Assembly: GCA_039621445.1 (NCBI GenBank)
Contig: CP154955.1
Location: 884,558-948,557, forward strand
DNA from: Euglena gracilis
Taxonomy: Eukaryota; Euglenida; Euglenophyceae; Euglenales
Length of the DNA: 64,000 bases
Direction: 5' to 3'
Positions 22,141 through 34,204 of this stretch are shown in pieces. Within the stretch, counting starts at the first letter, position 1; each line of letters starts with the position of its first letter. The position numbers and the translations under genes are program-made. The notes under the pieces were generated by a model. That model had not been told where the DNA came from and ran no database searches. It worked only from the letters and a program-made list of their open reading frames with translations.

Positions 22141-24059
22141 CAAGGGAAACTGCACAGTTGTTGAAGAAGAAAAAAACGCAATACCACCAGGACCACGTTT
22201 TTGCCTACCCTCCCCCCCTTGCCGTACGACCGGGTACCTACCTGCGACCGGGTGGGGGGTCGTTATACCCCCCCTAACCTGCAACCTGCGACCAGGGGGT
22301 GGCCGTTTTAGTGGGAGTGGTCGTTGTTCACAGTATTGACCGATACCAACGGGGACCCGAACTGTCCAAACTGAAAGCCGAAGGACCTTCTATAATTGCG
22401 GAGGCTTTCGAGCCATCGCTTACGGGTGTACAAAACATGAGCGCCGGTGAGTAACAAGGAAAATGCCTGGAAAAAGGCGGCACACATGGATGCATCTTCA
22501 TACAACCTCAAAAAAACCAGCGTCTTTTTGGGTCCTGGCCTGCAACCTGCGACCGGGGAGGGGGATCGTTATAGCGGGGTGGTCGTACGACAAGGGGGGG
22601 GGGGTAGAATCCAATGGTGGGTTTGAATCCATGTTCAAAACAGCATTATAATTGTCGACTCATTCCCACAGTCGTCAGCTTAACCCCTGTGCAGGGTTTT
22701 TCATGGAAACCTGCAATCTGGCAAAAAAAAAAAAGCTCCCCCCAAAACAGCCCAAGCTGGCCTAGAATGGCCCGAAATCACCCCAACTGATCCAGCATGA
22801 ATAAAAGATAGGCTGTCTCCTTCGCTCATAAAACTGCACTTGCACGATGCGCAACCGAAAAGTTTTTTTTTTGAATTTATGGCCCCTTTTGGGGTCGTTT
22901 TTGGGTCCCGTTTCTTTGGACGAAAAACACATGTCTCAAAAATCGCGAAGAAATCAGCCCATCACTATCGAATTTGAAGGTTCCATTTCAAATCGCGAGA
23001 ACAGTATTGGACAACTCTGAAAGTGAAGCCTGTCAATACGCGGATTTTGAGTCTGGCACATTCTGCCACTTGGGAGCTGATGGACAAGTTCACAAATCTG
23101 AAGAGTATCCAGCGGCAATTAAACCCCCCTCATTTACACCGACGGGTCGCTACATCACTTTCACATATCTTGAAATCATGGGGTCGGTATAAATGGGTCA
23201 AAATGCTCGATTTGGGGGGGGGCGGGGCGATATGCATTCACCTTCTCCAATAAACATCAATCCATCTGTTCATATTTCGCCAAAAAAAAATAGATGCAGG
23301 GCTGGCTGGCTGGCAGGCAAGGCTGAGTGCTTTCTTGTGTTCACTGCGACTTCCTTGTGCTTTTTTGTGCTTTCCCTTGGTATGTACCGATGCAAGGGAG
23401 GGTTGGTATGAGTGGATTCCTTGTTTTTTTCACTCCGGGGGGGGGGGGTGGCGTAAATGGGGCAGTCGGTATAAATGATTTCTTCTGAGTTTTCAGGGGG
23501 GGTTGGTATAAATTGGGGGAGTCGGTATAAACGGGAGGTCGGTCTAAAATGGGCAAGGTATTTACTTCTGCCAGAATGGCCGCTTTCGGGACCAAAATGA
23601 CGGATTCGGGGATGTCCGGAATTCTGCCACCCTTTGGTCGCCTATTGGAACATTCTAAATTGTGTTGCAAATCAAGAGCATCCGACCCGGCGAGAAAAGA
23701 AAACTGAAGGAAGGTTTCCACGAACACCCGTAACTCTGGAAAAGGGGGTTGAACGGAGGCATTTTTCAACAACTGAAAATAGCCGAAATCCTCGGACACA
23801 AGGGTAACGTAGCACCTGATTTCACATGCCAAAAAAGTGCTCTTTTGTGCAGCATTTCAACACGTAAATGAGGTGTCCAAAGAAGCAGCCGCTATTTTTT
23901 CCAGGGTGTAAGACTTCGAAATATCATTCCTGTTTAACGGCTGGAGGGAAGATGTGCAAGAGGGTTTCAATATCCGTCAGGGGAATGTATTGGCACCCGA
24001 TCATGAATGTACCTCTGGGAGGCAAAAGAGTCGCTTCCATTAAAGGTATTGGTAGGATA

Positions 24060-24165
24060 AATGAATCGGGCCACTTGCGCAACTGCGCAAAAAAAAGCCA
24101 AAAAGCTGCTTGCGCACTTGCGCAAACAGGTCAAAACTTCAATCACTTGCACAATTGTGCAAGTC
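24060..24165. repeat. Isolated cluster of TTGCGCAAxTGCGCAA motifs
   Basis: Three motifs of the type found inside the TTAGGCGG elements (ACTTGCGCAACTGCGCA, CTTGCGCACTTGCGCAA and CTTGCACAATTGTGCAAG) lie within 100 bp. No TTAGGCGG terminus is visible nearby, so this is probably a fragment of an element or a related family. Confidence 0.5.
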
Positions 24166-24657
24166 AGATTCAAAAAAAAATTACATTCTCGATTTAAGGT
24201 CCCTGGTCCCTAAATTGCTGAAAAAAAAGTTTTTAACTTCATGTACTCCACACCACGGTTCAGACAAGGACCTGTTAATGTTGAAATTATTTCTCACCGT
24301 GTTGTCGTTAAAACCAGTCCCCACCGTGGTCTTTCACAGCACATCCTGCGGACGTAGTTCCTATGCGGCTGGATTTCCGGCGAAAATTGGGGGGACATTA
24401 CTCAGTCTCAAACATGCATTCTGGGGGGGGGTAAAAAAAAAAACTGCACAGCATCTTCATTGCAGAACTGTACAAGAGCTTGAAGTTTCAATATCCAATG
24501 AAATGCGATGCACCCCTTGTTTTTTTTCAGGTTTTTTTTTCAGAGGGGGTCCCGCGCCGGCCTGGGTGTGGGGGGGACCCGGGGGCCTTAAAAAGAATCC
24601 TGTTGGTGACCTGTCTTTCTCGTGAAGAACCTGCCTGTCTTCCACCATGGGCTCTAC

Positions 24658-26485
24658 TTAGGCGGCGCATTTCGAACTTAAGCTTGTTTTGTCGATGTGC
24701 GCAAATGCACACATCAACATTTTTTACGAAAACGACAAGATATGACCACAAAAACCCAAAAAAGTAAGCAGGATGTGATGGGGTGCCCCAGGACACGGAG
24801 ATGGAAGCAGGGACTTTGGCAAATAGGGTGCCTGAGGGTAAGCGACAACACAGCCTATGGTATACACAGCACCCAGCAGGTGTGTTTTGAACCCTGCAAG
24901 CAATGGTTGTCTCATTAACTTAGGATATTGGCTGAACGATTTTGGTGAGGTATACCCAAGCTTGGAACAACACCCTGAAAATTGGCCGTGTGAGAAATTT
25001 GGAGGTCGGGTGGGCTAAAGGGTAAATGGACGGTGTGCGCAAATGCGCACACCGTCCATTTGTGCAACTGAAAAAAGTCCAATGTGTGCCAGCCGAAATT
25101 GATGTATTTGCAAAATTGTAGAAGTGGTCCGTTTGTGAAAATATGCAAACAGACTTTTTGGTCGGTTTGCACATCTGCGCACACGGACCTCTTGCACAAC
25201 TTAACACCTGTACCATTTAGAGGGTGTGGCACCACAGCAGTTTTGAAATCCTTAAATACGAGAGGTATTCTGTACAACCTAAATACAATTAAAAGACCAG
25301 CCTGCCGGCCCGAATTTGGGCATCGGCAATTGAAGCTCTGAAAAAACCATTTCTTGACCCTGAAACATCAAAATAAACAACATTCTCAGGTTTTACCCTG
25401 AAAAACGGAGTTTAGAGGGGCCCTTCACCTCCAGTAGCCCTTCACCCCCAGTATTTTATCCCGAAAATGAGGCACAATGTATTGGCTGAAAATGGATGTG
25501 TCTGCTGGTTTGGAAATCCTGTGTTCACGGTGCCATAATGCCATACACTGACACGCTTCATTTGAACTTCTCAGACAAACCTCACAACACCACCACTTTG
25601 AGCACAACACCTCCACAATCTGCTCTCCTCCTGTTTCGATCTTCCTCTTGTCTCAGGAGTCCCTGTTGCCTAGGCTTCAAAATGAAAAAGAATTTTGGTT
25701 GGTGCCAACAGTTGTGAAAAGCAACCATTTCAATGGTTGATGTGCGCATTTGCGCAAACCAACCACCCAAACATACCAGCAGCAAGGGGTCCAATACCAC
25801 AGGAATACAAGGGAGGTAATATCACAATGTCGTCACATTCATTTTCCAGCTCCAATCACAGTGCACATCGTCCATGTGCGCATTTGCGCACACCGACATC
25901 ATTGTTGTGTGGGTGCCGCAGAACCTTACACATCAGTGGGGCATTGATGGGCAACTTGCCACCGAATTCAACGGGAAACTGGTGGCAGTCCTCCCATGTT
26001 ATGTATACCCCTCATCAATCCCAGTAGCAGAGTTTTCTTTCTATCCATTGTTTATGTGGCATGTGCACTTCCACTCCTTTCGTGACCAACTTCAAAAAAC
26101 CCCACAACGTGCCACAAAACTTCAGAAAGCAAGCAAAGGGGTGGACCTGCCACCCACCTTCAGAGCACCACCTGGCGCTGGCAGTTGTCACACAGGGAAT
26201 GGGGGGTGGCGGTACTGGGGTTTTTGTGCTTTTGTCGGCATTTTTTCACTTTGGGGGGATAGGTTTGGGGTTTTTCGTGGTATTCCGACCTCAAAAAAAA
26301 AACAGCAAAAACACCCAACTCCTGGAGGAGCCGGTGCCAAAAACGATAATCCGCTCATATTCAGTCCAATCCTGTTGCCTCTCTCTCACCCCTTGCAACG
26401 TCGGTGCTGAAAGTGGTTTTTGGTCGGTTTGCACAAATGCGCAAATCGACCAAAAAAAAGCTTAAATGCGAGATGTGCCGCCTAA
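24658..26485. mobile_element. Inverted-repeat DNA element B (TTAGGCGG family)
   Basis: The left end is TTAGGCGGCGCATTTCGAAC followed by TTAAGCTTG. The right end is AAAGCTTAAATGCGAGATGT then GCCGCCTAA. A near-perfect 38-bp hairpin with 17-bp arms and an AAAT centre lies at 25024-25061 on GGTGTGCGCAAATGCGCACA. Colinear similarity with element A runs through the middle (the CATTTAGAGGGTGTG, ACAACACCTCCACAATCTGC and AAGGGGTGGACCTGCCACC regions). Flanking heptamers are GCTCTAC and GTACTAC, matching at 5 of 7. Apparent open frames inside are not protein-like. Confidence 0.85.
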
Positions 26486-26549
26486 GTACTACTGCTCTTC
26501 CCCACTATCTAGTCGTGAACCCTGAAACCGGTGCACTTACCACTCGGTA

Positions 26550-26950
26550 TTAGGCGGTCTAATCCACACTTAAGCTTTTTCGTGTTCATTTGTGCCACCG
26601 TGCAAAGTGAACAAAATTTTTTATTTTGGCTGTGTGGCTCCGGGGGAATTAGAGGCAGGGGAACAAGAGAGCACAAAAAATGAGCAGAACCCTGTTTTGG
26701 GGGACCTTGGCGAAAAAAATGATGGTTTTTGAGCGTTCAGAAATGGGCTCCGCACCTCGAAACCCCCGGGACCCCCCGCCCCCCCCCCCCCGGAAGTGAC
26801 AAAAACACAAAAAAAGGCGGCAAAGGAACGGGACCTTTACTGCCCTTCTTGCTCCTTTCGGCTGTTCCCCGGGTGTTCTCAAACTGTCGGGGGTGTGCAT
26901 CCTGGTTGATTGCTGGACTGTTCGCTTGCGGCACTCTGGCATGGTGCCTT
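26550..26950 (-). mobile_element. Truncated element E, D-type end in reverse orientation
   Basis: The sequence begins TTAGGCGG and CACACTTAAGC only 64 bp after element B ends. From there it follows the reverse complement of the right end of element D (the AAAAAATGAGCA, AATGGGCTCCGCAC, AACGGGACCTTT and CGGCTGTTC phrases) to about 26950, where similarity stops. No opposite terminus was found, so it is a one-ended fragment. Confidence 0.7.
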
Positions 26951-27419
26951 TGAAGCAATTTGCAAAGCGTGGGAGGAAATAAATAATAAATAAATAAATA
27001 AAGCCGGCAGGAATGTGGAGGGGGGTGAAAAATAGCTTTTCCCTTCAAAGAACTGCCCTCTGGCTCCATCCTTATTGACCTATCCTCGAGGCCTGCCTCC
27101 TCCTTCTGTGCTCACTGTACTGACTTTTCAGACATTACAGTGAGTGCAGAAAAAGGAGACAGCATCCACCAGTTTCCTTGGGTGGAAATGGGGACTCTGT
27201 TAGTCTTGTTGTATTGTTTGAAAATGGTGGTACCCGTGGTACTCGCAGGATCGGTCATCAACGTGCTTTTCTGTATCGTGGAAGCATCTGGTCCATACTT
27301 TGGGTGAGGATGGGTTTGCCACAACTCATGGTTCCAGCACTGCGGTCTGGGGGAGCTCTCAGAGTGGACAGCTGGATGCAAGCCAGCAGGGGGGGGGGGG
27401 AATTGATATCGGAGGCCTT

Positions 27420-27883
27420 CGGAAAAATTGCGGAAAAATTGCGGAAAAATTGCGGAAATTGTGGAAAAATTGCGGAAAAATTGATATCGGGTATACACAT
27501 TTCTGCTTGTGGGGACTTAGAAAATTTTCAATTGTGAGGTTCAGAACACCGCAACACCCACGTCGATGCAGGCGAGCACAAATCAACACGCTTGATGTTC
27601 TTTGCACAGGTGGGACGCACCCAATCCTGTGACCAGTGGTGCACCTGTGAGAAAAATTGGTAAACTGGGGGGGAACAACAAAACACAATAGCACACCTGT
27701 TGATCCATTTGAAGAATGGCTTGAACTCATTGCATCTTCCATCTTCGGTGGTGGGAAAAAATTCTTCAAAAAAATGGTGAAAAATTGCGGAAAAATTGCG
27801 GAAATTGCGGAAAAATTGCGGAAAATTGCGGAAAATTGCGGAAATTGCGGAAAATTGCGGAAATTGCGGAAAAATTGCGGATA
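27420..27883 (+). repeat. TTGCGGAAA minisatellite in two blocks
   Basis: Units TTGCGGAAAAA and TTGCGGAAA are repeated in tandem at 27420-27485 and 27780-27880, each block ending in GATATC. The translated frame would be an NCGKIAEKLRK-type repeat, but the unit length varies between 9 and 11 bp, so a coding role is unlikely. Confidence 0.8.
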
Positions 27884-29589
27884 TCAATCCCCCCCCCCCC
27901 TGAGGCCAGCCAGCTCCGTAACGAGGTACCTGCCAAACCCCAGCAAGCACGGAGCGACGCAGGTGCAGGCTAGGCCATGGGAAGGCAGAGTTGTGAGGCT
28001 GCAGGGCGGAAGGCACAGCCCGGTTAGAAGGAAACCTGGTTGGGAACCTGCGCTGCCAAATCGTTCTTAAATGGCACAATGCCAGAAGCACAAACGTTTG
28101 TGGGGAGGAAATGTGATCCACTGAAATGCCAGCGGTTGCAAAAGGACAAATTTGTTGCGTCTTATCTCTCAAACAAAAGAATGAACAAACATTGGCCAGG
28201 GGGGAGTTGGTGGCGGGATCACCCATCAATCAATCAACCAGCACCAATGAGGGTCACGGATGCGTAAAAAAAAAAACAACTACCAGGGCAACTACGTATC
28301 TGATTTCAAATTCAAATAAGGTTCAACGATGAGTCAAATATGAAAATACAAAAATATTTGCAACATGAAATGCAAAAAAAAAATGAAACAAAATGAAACA
28401 AAAACAGAGGATGCAAATGTAGGAGGGAGGAAACCAATAGAGGAAATCAAATGCTTTCAGGCAATGATTGCTTCTAGAAGACGTGGAGTCGATTGCAATC
28501 TTGTGGTTCGCAAGGCAGACAGGGATGCAGAAAGCCAGGGATTCAGGAAACGTCGGCGGGTTGTAAACAACGGTCGTTGCAGCCGCGAGATGGAAGGGGG
28601 ATTCGGGCGAGGTGTGGGGGTCGGTAGGTGAGCCGTTCCAGCGCACAGTGGGACGTGGCTGCGAGTCAAGCCAAGTCCAGTCAGTCCAAGTCAAAAGATC
28701 ATTTGAGAGGGGGGAACTGCATGCGGGCAGCTCAAAAACTGCACAGAAAAACTGCAAGTAAAAACTGAAAATAAAACCTGCAATAAAAACTGTGCAAAAA
28801 AATGCACTTTCACAAACAGCCACAGTGAACCAGCCAAACCCGTGAGAAACAAGAAAATTGCGACCTTGCCTTTTGGTCGCCCCAGGCTTGGTAATTATTT
28901 CCGAAATTGGAAACTGACGGAGATTTTTTACCGGTATTGGTGGATAATGTCCAAGGGCTTCAGAAAACTGAAAGCTGAAAGCTAAAAACTTGAAAAGACA
29001 AAAAAGAGAAAAGACCAAAGCACCCTTGGAAGGAAAAACTGAAATATTCAATTTTGATATCAGAAACAAAAGAGAACTTTGAAATTGACTCGCTTTCGAA
29101 TCTGCGAGCGAGCGTCTTATTTTGAGGTCACTTTTGGGGGGATTTTAAACTGTTGTGCACTTTTTTTGGGTGTTCGTGCTTTTTATTGAAAGTGGTTGTT
29201 GATGAAATTTCTAATGAAAAAAAACACCTGTCAAGCTCCAATTCTTCGTCGTATCCGGCAACTTTAGGCCATGCCATTAAAGGTCAGTTTGGCCATTTCG
29301 CCCCCCAATCCCACACTGGCCTTGGCCTTTACAGCCACAGTGCGGTCAGAGTGGGACAACAGACACGGCCAGGCTTCTGTGTTATCAACCCCGGGGGTGC
29401 GTTGTGCCATGGATGGACATGCACACTTCGTGGGCACCTGCACATTGAGGGCTGGATAAGGGACTGTGGCCCGGGTTGAAGGCCCAGGCAGAGAGGTCAT
29501 CCAATTATTATTATAATTTTTTTCTCCAAAAGGCACATGAGGGGTTGTCGGGCACAAGTTCGTGCAAGTGACTGAGGTGGAGGACACTT

Positions 29590-30140
29590 GCGCCCCGCAC
29601 GTGTCTCACTCATACACGTGTGTCCACGGGGAAACCACCCGCTTGCCGAACGTTGTGTGTTGTGTTCGTCAGCAGGGGTTTCAAATGGCGGTGCCTGGAC
29701 GTGGCGGCACGCAGGCGGCGGCGTCCCCCCCCCTCTGCCCCCTTTGCCTCTCCTGACACCCGGCACTCCCTGCGGCACACCCCGTCACACCGAAACACTT
29801 TTACGGTCCGCCGGGGAATTTGGCGCAAACGTTTCCCGTCTCCCCGCCGGCGCAACTCCCTCCCGTGGCCGATGCCCCCCTCCGGCAGTCCCTCTCGTAC
29901 CAAAGGTCTTCCAAGGCATGCCAAAGGCTTTTGGAAGAAGCAGTCCAAATGGGTGCACATGCGCACGAACTGAGGCGGAACCCCTCCCGGTGCAGCGGGG
30001 CTCAGGCGGCGGGGTGCCAGGGTTTCAAGCGCGGCTTCGCAGCAATTTTTTTCCCCACTGGCCGGCGTCGCAAACCCGGGAGGGACAAACTGCTGACGGG
30101 TGTCAAAATTGGCCAAAGGTTTCACCGGTTTCCCGGTGAA
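29590..30140. other. GC-rich region, candidate exon of unknown strand
   Basis: All three plus frames and two minus frames are open for long parts of this 550-bp GC-rich patch, so openness alone means little. The most protein-like reading is on the plus strand from about 29880: RQSLSYQRSSKACQRLLEEA followed by VQMGAHAHELRRNPS. No domain is recognised and splice sites were not settled. Confidence 0.25.
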
Positions 30141-30999
30141 ACCCCCAGAGGCCGTTGTCCTTGGCCTGACAAAAACAGGGGGTCGCTGGGGGCCATGGTT
30201 TCAAACCAAGCAAATGGAAACAAACGGACAAGTAGAAAATTTGTGAGCACATGCGCCTGATAAGGCCGAAATCCTTCCTTAAGTTCCACATGGGTTATCT
30301 AAGAATTTGGCCTTTTCAGCCCCCCAGCTCCTTTGGTGTCGGGGGTGTGCAAGAGCACCACCCAAACTAAACCAAAACCAAAACCCAACCCCCCCGGGGG
30401 GGTCGAAACTGCTCAATTCTGCCTGCCCATAGCACCCAGCCCCCGGGGGGGGGGGGGGTGAACTTCTAAACCCTCAAAAATAGAACCCCGGGTCTACTCG
30501 AAAAAAATGGGAGGGTCCAAACATAGGTCCAAAAAAGGGCAAATATTGGCATGAGCAAAAAAAAATGTCCCAAAAATGCCAATGTTACCGCATGCAAAAT
30601 GGGCAAAATCAAAAAAAAATGTCAAAAAAGCACCCATATTTGGGGCTTTTTCGCAGTTTTTTTAGGGGGGTCTTCTTTTGGAACTTCCAAACAAACCGCA
30701 GGGGGTCTTATTTTGGGTGGGGGTCCAGTCTACAATTTTTGCTAAAAATTGGCGGGGGTGTTATTTTGGGGGGGGGGCTTCATTTTTGAGAGGTGTGGGG
30801 CGGATTAAACAGAGATCTGGCCCAGCCCCCTGCCAGCGGGTGCCTGGGAGGGGGCTAACCAACCGGTACCACGGACGATCAGCAGGGGCAGCACTGAGCA
30901 GGGACGGACCAGGTCAGCGAGGCAGTGGCCAAGGTGCGAGTAGCAAGGCCAGCCCTTCAGGCCCTTTGACGGATGCAAATTCGTCCAGCCGCGGCCACC

Positions 31000-31272
31000 A
31001 TGGTGAGGAATCAAAGAACCCCACACACTCTGAATGGACAGAACACGGCGTGTGACACTACTTCTGCATTATTACGAGAATGTGAGGAGTTTGGCAGAAT
31101 TTCTGCCGATCTTTCACTTGCGTTAGAACCCACGAGGGACACGGCCGAGAGGTGGAGACAAGTTTGGACCCAGCTTATCCCATTGGATTTTCCCTCCAAC
31201 GACTTAGCTCGGGGTTTAAAGCTCAAAGTTCAAATAATGTGTGCCCCCAAATTTAAAAAAAACCCAAATTGA
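31000..31272 (+). CDS. Small ORF with a strong start context, unknown product
   Basis: The ATG lies in GGCCACCATGG, close to the consensus start context of many eukaryotes. It opens 90 codons with helix-friendly sequence (ALLRECEEFGRISADLSLAL, then DTAERWRQVWTQLIPLDFP) before a stop at 31270-31272. No membrane segment, signal peptide or known motif is seen. It could be the first or only exon of a small gene, or a chance ORF. Confidence 0.3.
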   Translation: MVRNQRTPHTLNGQNTACDTTSALLRECEEFGRISADLSLALEPTRDTAERWRQVWTQLIPLDFPSNDLARGLKLKVQIMCAPKFKKNPN

Positions 31273-32784
31273 AGCAACCTTTGGGGCCGAACCGACCGAT
31301 ATCCAAATGTCAGCAATTCCTGAAAATGAAAATAAAATTCAGAAAAAAATGAACTAAAGCCTCCAATCCAACCAGGCATCAGCAACGAAATCACCGAAGT
31401 TCACAATTATTGCTCATTTTTGGGGGGGTTCGAAAGCAAGCAATTCTCTTCAAAAAATATGCCACCTCCGTCCTTCGTTAGAGAAAGAAGCATTTTTTGT
31501 TGACTGTCAGGTAGGAATTTAAGAACCCTTCGCCTTATCCAATGAAATCCAAATTTGGGCAACCCCAAAGTTAACAACAGGCAGATTGGCTGAAACCCAA
31601 GTTGAAGCAATGGGTTACTTAAATTTGGGGGCGGAGGAGTTAGGGGGGCACCTCCCCAGGTGAACTTCACCACACATTTGGGTGGACCAAAACCCACTGC
31701 TGATGACAAGAGGTGTTTTGGAGTGGGACACAAGGAGACAGTCAGAACTAATGGAAAGTCATTTGAACTGGAAAAACCGAAAAAAAAAATATGAATTTGA
31801 AGCCTTTTCCTAACCATTCATCTTATCCAAATAACAAAAAGAAATTAAACAAAGAAAGAAAAGAAAGCAAACTCAGCGATGCTGCAAATTATATACACGG
31901 GTGTATATTGTTGAACAGGAATCTCAAAAATTGCTGTGAATTCGACTGCTATTCACACAACTGTGAAAAAGACCTTACCTTGAAATTTCCACTGTTTCAA
32001 GGAACATAAACAAAAATTGACATGGTGCCATAAAACAAAACCATTCTCAACAAAAAAAAAACTATGTCATTGAATTGAAATAAGATCAATGACAAAACGA
32101 ATTGGATGAAATTCTTCATTTGAACTGACTTTCCGGCTGTACAAATCATAATATCTTCCCTGTCTCTCCCAACAAAAATCAGAGAAAACAAGAACAACAC
32201 AACATTATGGTGAATAAAGAAAGAGTTGGTGCACATTGACTGTCCAGTCATTTTTGGACAATGAAAAAGGAAATAGAAAAATGTGTGTGGTCAGAAATAT
32301 CTGCTCCACCCCTGTCTTTTTTATTGGCGCTGCATTCCATTTCCAACTCCAATAATTGCCCATAAGGTTGTAAATGGGGGACTCGACGTTCACCATCTTC
32401 ACGCCTGATCTTTTTTTGCCTCCATGTTTTGTTGTAGTTGAAAATGTTGGTTTGGAATGGGTTTGCCTGGTGAGGACAGATTCAGCAAAGAACAGAATGA
32501 TTTCTCTTGGCTGGGGGGATCATAAGTTGGGAGCTCATTTTCTTGAACTTGGTACAGGGGCACCACCTTGGTACAGGAGCACCTGCGTTTCAGTTTAGTG
32601 GGGGTTGTGCCAGGAAGCCCTTTCCGCTGTTTTGGTGCATCAGTCGCATCAATCATAAGCGATATGGTGATAGTTCGGGTCAGACAACACAGCGCTGTGC
32701 TCAGTGGGGCTCGGGAGCAGGGCTGTGCGGGAAAGCCCGGGATTGCCAACCGTTGCGTGACCGATATTCGGCCTGGTGCAAAGC

Positions 32785-32925
32785 TCTGGGCCGGAAATTC
32801 TCGCCTCCACAAAACGGCCAAAAGTGCCATTTTGGGCACTTTTTGGGGCAAAATTTGTCAAAAATGAAGAAGAAATTCGACGCGCAGCACCGGAAGGGAA
32901 AATTTGACCTCTTTGGAGGGCCGGT
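32785..32925 (+). repeat. Dispersed repeat with CACTTTGGGCACTTT-type core, second copy
   Basis: The copy reads CAAAAGTGCCATTTTGGGCA followed by a CGCGCAGCACCGGAAG phrase. It ends against a C-run/G-run block. It agrees closely with 38570-38710 and, reversed, with 57075-57215. Confidence 0.65.
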
Positions 32926-34000
32926 ACCCCCCCCAGGCAGGTGGGGGGGTCTTCCAGACTCCCCTCCAGTCCCGGAGGGGGGGTTGGGGGGTGTCCCCCC
33001 CACCTGAACCCTGAACACCCTTCTTGTTGGGGTCGGGTCCCCCATCCGCCACCCATTGGGTATCCGGATTCCCATTCAGCCCTGGTGGGGAGGCAGCCCC
33101 AGGGATCAAGATGCTGTGGGGGGTCGAGAAGATTGCGCAGAAAACTCGGATCGTGCAGAACGGTAGCTGTGTACGAAATCCAGCTGTTGATTTGCAGGCA
33201 TGAATAAACGTTGTTGAAAGCTTTACATTCCTGCAGGCTAAAAGGCTTCCACGCGGAATTTCTTGGCAAAGGCAAGTTCAGGAATGCAATGACCTACTTG
33301 CGTTTTCATTTTTAAATGAAAACCAAGGGGAAGGAAAAGCAGAAACAGACAGAAAAAAACGCGAAAATTCAAAATAGGACTTTCTCAAAGAACCAAACAA
33401 ACCATTGGTGGACAGGACTACGCTCAGGGAAGTGTGCACAACCTCTGGAAAAAGGACCCATGATGCCAAGGCATGTATGCTCAAACCTACCGGTTGTGCT
33501 TTTTTGAAACCACTCCACCAAATTTCAGATGAATTTGTCGTAGAATTGGAAAAAATGTCGTCCCAAAGATGGTTTTGCCTGAAAAACGGGAAGACCTCCT
33601 CCACTCGATGTTCGGGTTGTGGTTGGAAAATAGGTTGATCCGACCACCCACCACCCATCGACACAAGGTATAGGGATCGTGAGGTGTTCGAAAACTTCGA
33701 TCTTGGTCGAGTTTTTTTTTGGAAAACCCAGAGTTATTAAATTCCTTTTTTGAAAAGGAGTGAAACAGCTAAACTAAGTGCCCATGGCACCCTGAGCATC
33801 GCATAAAAACAAATGGAAACCTCAATGACCACGCCCATCAAACAGGAGGTTTTGTGCCAGCTGCGGGAAGAAAGATGCCTGCGGAGTTTTGTAAGGTGTT
33901 CTGCCAAGTTTTTGTTGAAACCGATTTGTGGTGCCCCGTGGGAACTGTGAGTGGCCAGCGCGTCACCGCAAAAAGGAAACCGAAACCGAATGAAGCGCAC

Positions 34001-34173
34001 CATCGTGGGGGGGTCAGCAACAGCGGGGGCGGAGTCCGGCCGGCAGCTGCGCTCGCTGGGGCTGTCGGGGGACGCCGGCCAGAGGGGGGCCGGGGCCACA
34101 ACAGTGGCGGCGGCCTCCACCGCGCTGCCCGCCGTGCCCTGGCTGAGGAAGGAGGCGCAGGCTGCGCGGCGCG
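34001..34173 (-). CDS. Candidate internal exon, Ala/Pro/Ser-rich, unknown product
   Basis: Minus strand: acceptor CTCATCCCAG before 34173 and donor GTGCGC after 34001. The frame starts with two bases of a codon and ends in phase 0. It encodes AACASFLSQGTAGSAVEAAA and PASPDSPSERSCRPDSAPAV. The region is much richer in G+C than its surroundings. The plus strand is also open here (ESGRQLRSLGLSGDAGQRGA), so the strand is not certain. Confidence 0.35.
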
Positions 34174-34204
34174 CTGGGATGAGACGTGACAGATTCACTC
34201 AGTG

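Noticed and set aside
28323-29069. A 248-codon minus-strand frame with hydrophobic stretches, as a membrane protein
   Set aside because: The hydrophobic Phe-rich parts come from reading A-rich sequence in reverse; there is no start context, splice signal or family resemblance.
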